DNA from: Sporomusa malonica
GTDB lineage: Bacteria; Bacillota; Negativicutes; Sporomusales; Sporomusaceae
Length of the DNA: 64,000 bases
Direction of reading: 5' to 3'
Assembly: GCF_900176355.1 (NCBI RefSeq)
Contig: NZ_FWXI01000001.1
Location: 358,374 to 422,373, forward strand
Shown piece after piece: positions 38,173 through 45,591 of this stretch. The position numbers were made by a program, and so were the translations under genes. Under the pieces are notes generated by a model. The model saw nothing but the letters and a program-made list of their open reading frames with translations, had not been told where the DNA came from and made no database searches. The first letter of the stretch is position 1. Each line of letters opens with the position of its first letter.

Positions 38173-38774
38173 AGGCCAGAATTGCCGCGGTTATCTTGGC
38201 TGCAGGTACAGCCAGCCGCATGGGACAGCAAAAGCTGCTATTGCCTTTGGGCGGCAAGCCGTTACTAGCCCATGTGCTCAGTACTGTGCACGAGATGCCG
38301 TGGGCTGATTGTGTTGCCATTATTGGTGAACCTCAGGCTGAGCTGACAGAATTGTGTCAACAGTATCATATTCGTTCTGTCTTTAACGCTAAGCGTCAGA
38401 GTGGGCAGGCATCATCAGTAACCTTGGCTTTAACAATGCTACAAAAGCAGTTAGATGGTATTGTCTTTTTTTTAGGCGATCAGCCGCTGGTTTCGCAGGA
38501 GTTGGTTCAAGCCCTTTTATCTAAGTTTGAGCAGGTGGGCTGTAATCAGTCGATTATTGTGCCCTGCTGCCAGGGACAGCGTTATAACCCAGTATTGTTC
38601 GGAAGTCACTGGCGGGTCGGTTTGGCAGGCATTACAGGCGATATGGGCGGGAGACAGGTTGTTCGCGAGAATCCGGAATGGGTTAGTGAGCTGGACTGGC
38701 CGCACCCTGAGCTATTTTACGATGCGGATACTTGGCAAGACTACCAAAAGCTAAGAAAGTTGTCAGAGGAATAA
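38169..38774 (+). CDS. MocA-like molybdopterin cytidylyltransferase
   Basis: A 201-residue NTP transferase with the N-terminal nucleotide-binding motif LAAGTASRMGQQKLLLP and the GDQPLV metal-binding motif. Relatives (MocA, YgfJ) attach CMP to molybdopterin to make the MCD form of the cofactor used by xanthine dehydrogenase-type enzymes. Its overlap with yqeC and place after the hydroxylase genes fit a dedicated cofactor role. Confidence 0.88.
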   Translation: MKARIAAVILAAGTASRMGQQKLLLPLGGKPLLAHVLSTVHEMPWADCVAIIGEPQAELTELCQQYHIRSVFNAKRQSGQASSVTLALTMLQKQLDGIVFFLGDQPLVSQELVQALLSKFEQVGCNQSIIVPCCQGQRYNPVLFGSHWRVGLAGITGDMGGRQVVRENPEWVSELDWPHPELFYDADTWQDYQKLRKLSEE

Positions 38775-38803
38775 TTGTCTCTAGACAACTTTCTTAATTT
38801 TAA
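38753..38803 (+). terminator. Terminator of the hydroxylase maturation genes
   Basis: AAGAAAGTTGTC (38753-38764) pairs with GACAACTTTCTT (38784-38795), followed by AATTTT. The left arm lies inside the last codons of the mocA-like gene. Confidence 0.65.
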
Positions 38804-38813
38804 CACGTTCGAT

Positions 38814-38857
38814 AACACCAGGCGGTTTGTGATTGATATCACAGACCGCCTGGTGTT
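38814..38857. repeat. 30-bp stem-loop repeat, copy 2, extended; FNR/CRP-like core
   Basis: The arms GGCGGTTTGTGA and TCACAGACCGCC (38821-38850) are identical to copy 1 at 30443 and are extended here by AACACCA/TGGTGTT to a 19-bp stem. The core TGTGA-N6-TCACA, about 67 bp upstream of asrA, could also be a CRP/FNR-type site for the sulfite reductase operon. Confidence 0.55.
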
Positions 38858-38908
38858 ATTCGTGTAACATGAAGCTAAAAAAAGGATAAAAGGGGGCGGA
38901 GACAAGCA

Positions 38909-39910
38909 ATGTCGTATAAAATGACAACAGCACGCTTTAATCAATACCTTCAAAACTGGCAGCAGGACTACATTATTTATGCACCGGTAATATTTCCCGG
39001 GAAAGGTAGTTTTACCAACACTGATTCTGTCAGATATAAAGAAGTCAAAATGATTGAGGAAATCGACTTTGGACAGAAGTCGGATTATTCGGCCAAAGAA
39101 ATCGTGCTGCCTATTACCCAAACATTATTTTACTTTACGGAAGATAATTGGGCAGAACCTAAGATCAGTGATAAAAAACTGCTGATATTTGCCCGGAGCT
39201 GCGATATCCATGCCATCAAACGCCTGGATGACATGTATCTGCGCAATGGTTTTGAAGACCCTTACTATCAGGCTTTTCGCGAAAAAGTACGGTTTGCCCT
39301 AATTGAATGCCAGGAGAGTTTTGCCAACTGTTTTTGCGCCAGCATGGGGACAAATAGTACGCACGAGTATGATTTGTTTGTCAGGCCAGCTGGAGAATTT
39401 GTCTATGTCGGCGTCAATAACTCCGAGTTTATCTGTTGTGGTGAGCAGGAGATTCAGGTCGAGCCTTGTTTTATCCAGGAGAACGCCGTTGCTGTAACAG
39501 TTCCTGACCAGCTAGCGCTTACTGAAGTGGCTGAAGCACCTTTATGGAAAGAATATTCGACCCGCTGTCTGGGGTGTGGACGCTGCAGCTTTGTCTGCCC
39601 AACCTGCAGCTGCTTCTCGATGCAAGATATTTTTTATAAAGACAATGCTAATGCTGGTGAACGCCGGCGGGTGTGGGCTTCATGTATGGTTGACGGGTAT
39701 ACCGACATGGCGGGCGGCCATGGCTTCCGCAAAAGTAAGGGAGATAGAATGCGTTTCCGGGTTATGCATAAAATCGGAGATTATAAAAAACGGTTTGGTT
39801 ATCATATGTGTGTTGGCTGTGGTCGCTGTGACGATATCTGTCCAGAATATATCTCGTTCACCAATTGCATTAACAAACTGGCTAAAGCAGCCGAGGAGGC
39901 TAACGCATGA
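38909..39910 (+). CDS. asrA: Anaerobic sulfite reductase subunit A
   Basis: A 333-residue ferredoxin-like subunit of the AsrABC dissimilatory-type sulfite reductase. Two C-terminal cysteine clusters, CLGCGRCSFVCPTCSC and CVGCGRCDDICPEY, bind 4Fe-4S centres; the N-terminal part is the AsrA/HdrA-like domain with ARSCDIHAIKRLD. It feeds electrons to AsrC. The ATG overlaps no upstream gene and its stop overlaps asrB by four bases. Sulfite may serve as an electron sink or sulfur source. Confidence 0.95.
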   Translation: MSYKMTTARFNQYLQNWQQDYIIYAPVIFPGKGSFTNTDSVRYKEVKMIEEIDFGQKSDYSAKEIVLPITQTLFYFTEDNWAEPKISDKKLLIFARSCDIHAIKRLDDMYLRNGFEDPYYQAFREKVRFALIECQESFANCFCASMGTNSTHEYDLFVRPAGEFVYVGVNNSEFICCGEQEIQVEPCFIQENAVAVTVPDQLALTEVAEAPLWKEYSTRCLGCGRCSFVCPTCSCFSMQDIFYKDNANAGERRRVWASCMVDGYTDMAGGHGFRKSKGDRMRFRVMHKIGDYKKRFGYHMCVGCGRCDDICPEYISFTNCINKLAKAAEEANA

Positions 39911-40701
39911 GCAATATTTATCGACCGTTTAAGTCTAAAATTTTGAAAATTGTTCTACACACTGACATTGACTATACCTTTTACATGGAATATACCGGTC
40001 CTGTTAAACCTGGACAGTTCTTTGAGGTCTCTATTCCCAAATACGGCGAGGCTCCTATCTCGGTAAGCGATATTGGCGAAAACTATATCGGACTAACTAT
40101 CCGCCGGGTTGGGGTTGTGACTAATACCATTCATGAGCTCAAGGAAGGCGACTCCTTATTCTTACGCGGCCCTTATGGTAACGGCTTTGATGTTGATTTA
40201 TATAAAGGCCAAGATATTATTGTAGCTGCCGGTGGCACTGGTTTGGCACCAGTCAAAGGAATTGTCGACTATTTTGCGGCTAATCCAACTGAGGCTAAAT
40301 CATTCTCACTGCTTGTTGGCTTTAAATCTCCCCAGGATATTCTGTTTAAGGCTGACCTGGAAAAATGGCAAAAGAGTATCAATGTTGTAATGACTGTAGA
40401 TCAAAGTAATGACAATGTTTACCGGGGAAATACCGGACTTATTACTACTTATGTCAAAGATATCCCTGTGTCCAATTTCAGCCAAGCCCAAATCATCATC
40501 GTTGGACCGCCGCTTATGATGAAGTTTACCGTAGCCGAGTTCTTGAAAAACAAGGCTGCTGAAGAAAATATCTGGGTCTCTTATGAGCGGAAAATGTGCT
40601 GTGGTGTAGGCAAATGCGGACACTGCAAAATGGACGATACCTATATTTGTCTTGAAGGCCCGGTGTTTAATTACGCCAAGGCCAAAATGCTGATGGATTA
40701 G
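39907..40701 (+). CDS. asrB: Anaerobic sulfite reductase subunit B
   Basis: A 264-residue ferredoxin-NADP reductase-like flavoprotein: FAD domain with PGQFFEVSIPKYGEAPISV, NAD(P)-binding AAGGTGLAPVKG, and a C-terminal 2Fe-2S type CCGVGKCGHCKMD ... CLEGPVF motif as in dihydroorotate dehydrogenase electron-transfer subunits. It takes electrons from NAD(P)H and passes them to AsrA and AsrC. Coupled by overlap to asrA. Confidence 0.95.
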   Translation: MSNIYRPFKSKILKIVLHTDIDYTFYMEYTGPVKPGQFFEVSIPKYGEAPISVSDIGENYIGLTIRRVGVVTNTIHELKEGDSLFLRGPYGNGFDVDLYKGQDIIVAAGGTGLAPVKGIVDYFAANPTEAKSFSLLVGFKSPQDILFKADLEKWQKSINVVMTVDQSNDNVYRGNTGLITTYVKDIPVSNFSQAQIIIVGPPLMMKFTVAEFLKNKAAEENIWVSYERKMCCGVGKCGHCKMDDTYICLEGPVFNYAKAKMLMD

Positions 40702-40714
40702 GGAGGCAAGGAGC

Positions 40715-41662
40715 ATGGATATTAACACCAAAGTTTTAAAAAAGAATGCGTTTCGGGTTACCAAAGAGCGCTATAAAACAGCAGCCAGAATACGGGTGCC
40801 CGGCGGGCATCTTGATGCTAAATACCTGGATGTTATCAGGCAGACAGCTGAGCTTTACGGCAATGGCACAGTACACCTGACTACCAGACAAGGGTTTGAG
40901 ATCCCCGGGATAGCTATGGACAAGATTGCTGAAGTCAACGCTATGCTGCAGCCGATCATTGAAGGCTTGAATATCAGCCAGGTTAGTCTAGGAAGCGGCT
41001 ATCCGGCGGCAGGTACACGCAATGTATCAGCCTGTATCGGCAGTAAGGTTTGTCCTTTTGGCAACTATGATACCAGTGCCTTTGCCCAGCGTATTGAGCA
41101 GGTTATATTTCCTAACGACTACCATGTGAAAATTGCTCTCACCGGCTGTCCCAACGATTGTATTAAGTCCAGGATGCAGGACTACGGTATCATTGGTATG
41201 AATGAGCCGCAATATGACGCTTACCGTTGTGTCGGCTGCCAGTCCTGTGTTACCAACTGCAAGAAAAGAGCTGCCGGTGCCCTTAAGTTCGAAAATTTCA
41301 AAGTTGTCCGCGATAACGAAAAATGTATTGGTTGTGGCGAATGCGTGATTAAATGCCCTACAAGTGCTTGGACAAGAAGCAGTACCAAACTGTATCAATT
41401 AGTCATCATGGGCCGGACAGGCAAGAAGAATCCCCGGATTGCCCAGCCATTTATCCGGTGGATTGACGAAGCAAGCATTATAAAAATATTGAAGAATACC
41501 TATGCCTATATTGACCAGTTCATTGACAAAGAGGCCCCAGGCGGTAAGGAGCATGTCGGCTATATTGTTGACCGGACGGGATACCCGGTGTTTAAGGAGT
41601 GGATCTTAAAAGATATCATACTTAATCCTGAAGCCCAAGTAGCCGAATCCACTAACTGGTAA
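40715..41662 (+). CDS. asrC: Anaerobic sulfite reductase subunit C (siroheme)
   Basis: A 315-residue catalytic subunit with the siroheme/4Fe-4S motif split as ACIGSKVCPFG and GCPNDCIKSR, plus an inserted ferredoxin domain CVGCQSCVTNCKKRA and CIGCGECVIKCPTSAW. It reduces sulfite to sulfide by six electrons. It follows asrB by 13 bp and closes the asrABC set. Confidence 0.95.
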   Translation: MDINTKVLKKNAFRVTKERYKTAARIRVPGGHLDAKYLDVIRQTAELYGNGTVHLTTRQGFEIPGIAMDKIAEVNAMLQPIIEGLNISQVSLGSGYPAAGTRNVSACIGSKVCPFGNYDTSAFAQRIEQVIFPNDYHVKIALTGCPNDCIKSRMQDYGIIGMNEPQYDAYRCVGCQSCVTNCKKRAAGALKFENFKVVRDNEKCIGCGECVIKCPTSAWTRSSTKLYQLVIMGRTGKKNPRIAQPFIRWIDEASIIKILKNTYAYIDQFIDKEAPGGKEHVGYIVDRTGYPVFKEWILKDIILNPEAQVAESTNW

Positions 41663-41738
41663 GCTAAAGCAGTAGGGATGGATCAGGCGAAATACCTGAA
41701 TTGGTAATGCCAGTCCTTTCTGCTATAATAATGATATT

Positions 41739-42686
41739 ATGAGCGAACTTTTATCTGCTATCACAGCAGCATACACAGTATTGGAAAAAGCACTACCTTC
41801 CATATTTATTGGATTGTTCCTTGCTAATCTTATGTCAAATGGCGGGGGTTCGACTAGAGCCAATCAACTTTTGCCATTAGTTGAGCGGCTGACAGGGCTA
41901 CCCAGAACTGCGGTGCTGGTGATGCTGCTCTCTCTGGCCGACCGAACGGCTGGCATGGTAGCATTAGAGGCAGCCAGAAAACAGTTTGATTTGGCTGACA
42001 GGCAGGTAATTGCCATAAACTTAGCAGCTAAGGCACCAGCGGTGACTCAGTTTTTTATATTCTCATTTATTCCACTCATGGTGGCTCTGTTTCCGCGCTC
42101 GGCAGCCATTCGATTTTTAGCAGGGTATTTTGCAGCCTTTATCATGATCTCCATTATTGGCGTGGTTCTGCTTAAGCTGTGGTCTGATCGCAGATTGGAC
42201 AACGGAGCGGCTAAAGACAGTGGGGACACTGGAGACAGTCTCGGTACATGTCTACATGCAGTTGAGCATGCTTTTAGGCAGACCTTGCAGCCGTTTATCA
42301 GGATTGCCGTATGGATGTTTTCTATGTCAGCTATTGTTATGCTGTTAGTTAAGAGCGGAGCACTGCTAGTGTTCGCCGATGTTTTGTCTTTAAGTGGTGG
42401 TCTGATTGGAGTGAACGTCATACCGCTCATAGGTGCTGGGCTTATTAGTATGATCGGCGGGGTGGCGGCTGTGGGCGCAGCCTGGCAGGAAGGAATACTT
42501 GATCCTGAAAATATTGTGCCGCTGCTGTTCTTGATATCCATTGCTCACAATATTTATGACCTATTTGCCTCATCGCTGCCGCGTACTATCGCGGTATTTG
42601 GACGAAATTTGGGAGTAAAGGTTGGTATTGCTGGTTTTTTTGTTACCGAAGGGGTAATGCTTTTATTCTTTATTCTTGCATTGTGA
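41739..42686 (+). CDS. Nucleoside-recognition (Gate) domain membrane protein
   Basis: A 315-residue integral membrane protein with two Gate-domain halves; the SLADRTAGMVALEAA and GGVAAVGAAWQEG regions sit at equivalent places in each. Proteins of this kind include SpmA/SpmB and YjiH-type transporters with unknown substrates. A hydrophilic loop (residues 150-170) splits the halves. It lies between asrC and an iron-sulfur protein gene but shares no obvious function with them. Confidence 0.7.
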   Translation: MSELLSAITAAYTVLEKALPSIFIGLFLANLMSNGGGSTRANQLLPLVERLTGLPRTAVLVMLLSLADRTAGMVALEAARKQFDLADRQVIAINLAAKAPAVTQFFIFSFIPLMVALFPRSAAIRFLAGYFAAFIMISIIGVVLLKLWSDRRLDNGAAKDSGDTGDSLGTCLHAVEHAFRQTLQPFIRIAVWMFSMSAIVMLLVKSGALLVFADVLSLSGGLIGVNVIPLIGAGLISMIGGVAAVGAAWQEGILDPENIVPLLFLISIAHNIYDLFASSLPRTIAVFGRNLGVKVGIAGFFVTEGVMLLFFILAL

Positions 42687-42719
42687 GGCGTAATTGCTTA
42701 AGCGTAGGAGGTCTGAGCC

Positions 42720-43997
42720 TTGGGGCATATTGTTAACGGTGAACGTGAATACCGGTTGCTACAGCAGCGCCTTGATCAAAACATAACTGGCGCACCATAT
42801 TCGCCGGTCTTTATCAAAATACTGAAATTGCTATTTTCCCCTGCTGAGGCCACTATTGCCAGGCAGATTCCGCTGCGCCCCACTTCGGTCGCCGCTTTGG
42901 CACGAAAAACCGGCCTTCAGCAGGAAGAACTGCAGCAGAAGATCCTCATAATGGCGGAAAAGGGTTTAGTCTTTGACTTTGAATACCAGGGCCAGAGTCA
43001 TGTCGTGTTAGCGCCTGTTGTGATTGGCTTTTTTGAATTTGTCTATATGCGCACCCGTGACGATTTACCCATGGGCGAGCTGGCGCAGTTGTTTGAAGAG
43101 TATATGTATCGCGATGACAAATTTGCCCGTGATGTATTTCAAGAGAATACTCAGCTAGGGCGCGCCTTGGTACAGGAAGAGGCGCTGCCGGCCGGTGACT
43201 ACTCGGAGGTGCTTGACTGGGAAAAGGCCAGTCATGTTATTCAGTCAGCCAAGACGGTCGGGCTATCGCTGTGCGCCTGCCGCCACAAAGCCAGTCATCT
43301 GGGAAAAGCCTGCGCAGCGCCGCTTAAGACCTGCCTAACCTTTAACAATGGAGCCGATATGCTGATAAAGAAGGGAATGGCCGAGCAGTCAAGTATCAGT
43401 GAGGCTATGGTTTTGCTCGAACAGTGTAAACAGGCCGGTTTGGTGCAAATTGCCGACAATGTACAGCGCTCGGTCGGATTTATGTGTAATTGCTGTGGCT
43501 GCTGTTGTGGCATGATTCAAGCGATTAAGACCTTCGATTTAAGGAGTGCTGTGATTACTTCTAACTGGGCAGCTCACATTACTGCAGACAAATGTACTGG
43601 CTGCGGCCTATGCGTCAAGGGCTGCCCAGTGGACGCAATTGGACTTGAGGTAGGCAGTACCCGCCCGATAGCTGTGTGTGATTCCAGCCTGTGTTTGGGC
43701 TGCGGGGTATGCTACTCAGCCTGTAAACGGGGCTGCATTAGTATGAATGGCCGTAAGCAGCAGGTCGTGGTGCCTGAGACAACTTTTGACCGTATGGTAA
43801 CGATGGCGATTGAACGGGGAAAACTGAGCAACTTTCTTTTTGACGACCCCTCCCGGTTAAGTCACCGGGCGCTAGGGCGTATTGCCGCTGTGATTGAAAA
43901 ATCAGCTCCTGTCAAAGCGTTTATGGCAGTCAAGCCAATACGCTCAGCCTTCTTAAGCGCCATTGCCGCAGGGGCCAAAAAGTATACAGAGCGGTAA
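42720..43997 (+). CDS. 4Fe-4S protein with winged-helix-like N-terminus
   Basis: A 425-residue protein. The N-terminal 100 residues look like a winged helix (TSVAALARKTGLQQEELQQKILIMAEKGLV). A cysteine-rich middle (LSLCACRHKASHLGKAC, CNCCGCCCGM) and a two-cluster ferredoxin domain (CTGCGLCVKGCPVDAI, CLGCGVCYSACKRG) follow. Homologs are common in anaerobes as uncharacterised ferredoxin-domain proteins. TTG start with GGAGG eight bases upstream. It is probably an electron carrier or redox sensor. Confidence 0.75.
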   Translation: MGHIVNGEREYRLLQQRLDQNITGAPYSPVFIKILKLLFSPAEATIARQIPLRPTSVAALARKTGLQQEELQQKILIMAEKGLVFDFEYQGQSHVVLAPVVIGFFEFVYMRTRDDLPMGELAQLFEEYMYRDDKFARDVFQENTQLGRALVQEEALPAGDYSEVLDWEKASHVIQSAKTVGLSLCACRHKASHLGKACAAPLKTCLTFNNGADMLIKKGMAEQSSISEAMVLLEQCKQAGLVQIADNVQRSVGFMCNCCGCCCGMIQAIKTFDLRSAVITSNWAAHITADKCTGCGLCVKGCPVDAIGLEVGSTRPIAVCDSSLCLGCGVCYSACKRGCISMNGRKQQVVVPETTFDRMVTMAIERGKLSNFLFDDPSRLSHRALGRIAAVIEKSAPVKAFMAVKPIRSAFLSAIAAGAKKYTER

Positions 43998-44003
43998 TTG
44001 CCC

Positions 44004-44048
44004 AGAGTTGTCCAAAAGGCCGTTCCTTTTGACAACTCTTTTTATTTT
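44004..44048 (+). terminator. Rho-independent terminator
   Basis: AGAGTTGTC (44004-44012) pairs with GACAACTCT (44031-44039), with inner AAAAGG/CCTTTT pairing, followed by TTTTTATTTTT. Confidence 0.8.
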
Positions 44049-44096
44049 TGATACATTTGAGTTGTCTTATATTTCCAATGAATTAGATTAGGGGCG

Positions 44097-44996
44097 ATGT
44101 ATTTGTATTTTGATCATGCTGAGGGGAATGTCTTTCGCCCGCCAAGTGAAGCCTACAGTTTTATCTTACGGGTGACGATTGGGTGTTCGCACAACGCCTG
44201 CACGTATTGCAATATGTATCGGTCAGTTAAGTTCCGCACCCGTCCTATGGACGAAATAATCACCCAGATTAACGCCGCCAAACCGTATGCCCAGCATATC
44301 CGCCGCATATTTTTGGCAGATGGTAACGCGCTGGTATTGTCAACAGATAAGCTGCTTACAATCCTAACTATTTTGCAGCAAACCTTTCCCCGTCTGCAGC
44401 GAGTTTCCTGCTATGCAGGCCCCAAGGATATGCTGAATAAGACCCGGGCAGAATTGATTGCCTTGAGGGAGGCCGGGCTAAAGCTTGTTTATTATGGCTT
44501 GGAGTCAGGTGATGAGGTCGTGCTCCGCGCGGTCAACAAGGGTGTCAGCGCGGCCGAGGCTATCGAGGCTGGGCAGCGAATTGTTGCTGCCGGTATTAAG
44601 CTGTCAGTTATGGTGATTGCCGGTCTTGGGGGTAAAGAAAATTCCAGTCGTCATGCCAATAATACCGCCCAGGCGATAAACGCCATTCGTCCGAATATGC
44701 TGAGTGCTTTGACACTTATGTTGTACCGGGGCAGTGAGCTATTAGATCAATTTGAACGCGGCGAATTTACGCCGTTGCCACCAGCCGGCATTATGGGGGA
44801 ACTCTATGAACTGGTCAGTGGCATTGAATTGCCGCTAGCCAGCCACTGTCTGTTCAGAAGCACCCACATCTCTAACCATATCGCCTTGGCGGCCACACTC
44901 CCTAAAGATAAGGATAGGCTGCTTGACGATATTAGGGCCGCTCAGGCCCAATTAGCCCATGTGACGGATTGGGACCCCTATAATAATGTTGAATGA
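44097..44996 (+). CDS. Radical SAM protein
   Basis: A 299-residue radical SAM enzyme with GCSHNACTYCNMY near residue 31, the CX4CX2C variant seen in a COG1032-type subgroup, and a later YYGLESGDEVVL motif typical of the Elp3/MiaB-like fold. A 4Fe-4S cluster would cleave SAM. The substrate is unknown. It overlaps nothing upstream, and a small zinc-ribbon gene follows within 20 bp. Confidence 0.82.
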   Translation: MYLYFDHAEGNVFRPPSEAYSFILRVTIGCSHNACTYCNMYRSVKFRTRPMDEIITQINAAKPYAQHIRRIFLADGNALVLSTDKLLTILTILQQTFPRLQRVSCYAGPKDMLNKTRAELIALREAGLKLVYYGLESGDEVVLRAVNKGVSAAEAIEAGQRIVAAGIKLSVMVIAGLGGKENSSRHANNTAQAINAIRPNMLSALTLMLYRGSELLDQFERGEFTPLPPAGIMGELYELVSGIELPLASHCLFRSTHISNHIALAATLPKDKDRLLDDIRAAQAQLAHVTDWDPYNNVE

Positions 44997-45015
44997 AAGA
45001 GAAAGAGGTGTTATT

Positions 45016-45270
45016 ATGGACAAATTTTGCCAAAGCTGCGGTATGCCGCTTAGTGGCCAGGAACTGTTAGGTACAGAGTCAGATGGAACCAAAACTGAGG
45101 AATATTGCATGTACTGCTATGAAGGCGGGCAATTCAAGCAGCCTGACCTAAACCTGGAAGGCATGATTGAGATTTGTGTGCCGCATATGAAAGAACATGG
45201 CATGACCGAAGCGGCAGCCAGAAAACTGCTAAAAGAGCATCTGCCTAAATTGAAAAGATGGCGTAAATAG
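45016..45270 (+). CDS. Zinc-ribbon domain protein
   Basis: An 84-residue protein with MDKFCQSCGMPL and YCMYCYEGG, a four-cysteine treble-clef zinc ribbon of the putative zinc ribbon family (zf_ribbon), and a helical C-terminus (AAARKLLKEHLPKLKRW). ATG 45016 is preferred, with AAAGAGGTG upstream. Probably co-transcribed with the radical SAM gene and ended by a strong hairpin. Confidence 0.8.
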   Translation: MDKFCQSCGMPLSGQELLGTESDGTKTEEYCMYCYEGGQFKQPDLNLEGMIEICVPHMKEHGMTEAAARKLLKEHLPKLKRWRK

Positions 45271-45271
45271 C

Positions 45272-45308
45272 AAATTAAGGGGTGGTTCTAAGAACTACCC
45301 CTTAATTT
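45272..45308 (+). terminator. Hairpin terminator
   Basis: An 18-base arm (45272-45289) pairs with 45291-45308 around a single central A, with one G/T mismatch; it lies two bases after the zinc-ribbon stop. Confidence 0.75.
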
Positions 45309-45433
45309 ATGTGATTATATCAAAATTTTAGAATAAAACTACTTTTCGTCAACCACTGGACAAGTTTGCATATTGTGTTGCATAATGAATACACAGGCGA
45401 AGAAAATGTCGATTAAACTCGATTAATGTAAAT

Positions 45434-45555
45434 GCTTGTCTCGTAAAACTTAATGGTGACCGATTGCAGACCGGGCGGAAGCAAGTAAGAATTACACGGT
45501 TTTGTATGAGGTGAAGGCCGACCGCCTGGGCATTCATGCCAGGCGGTCTTATATT
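45434..45555 (+). promoter_or_regulatory. Probable ZTP (pfl-motif) riboswitch upstream of pflB
   Basis: The leader has the hallmark ACCGGGCGGAAGC (about 45470-45482) and GACCGCCTGGGCA (45520-45532) segments of the pfl motif, plus a CTTG/CAAG closing stem (45435-45438 with 45482-45485). The CCGCCTGG strand can form a terminator-like hairpin with CCAGGCGG (45538-45545), followed by a U-rich run. ZTP riboswitches often precede pfl and purine/folate genes. The 5' CGTGACTGG consensus is divergent here (CGTAAAACTT), which lowers certainty. Confidence 0.6.
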
Positions 45556-45591
45556 TTAATTGTTTGAATATTTCAAGAGGGGGATCTACAC

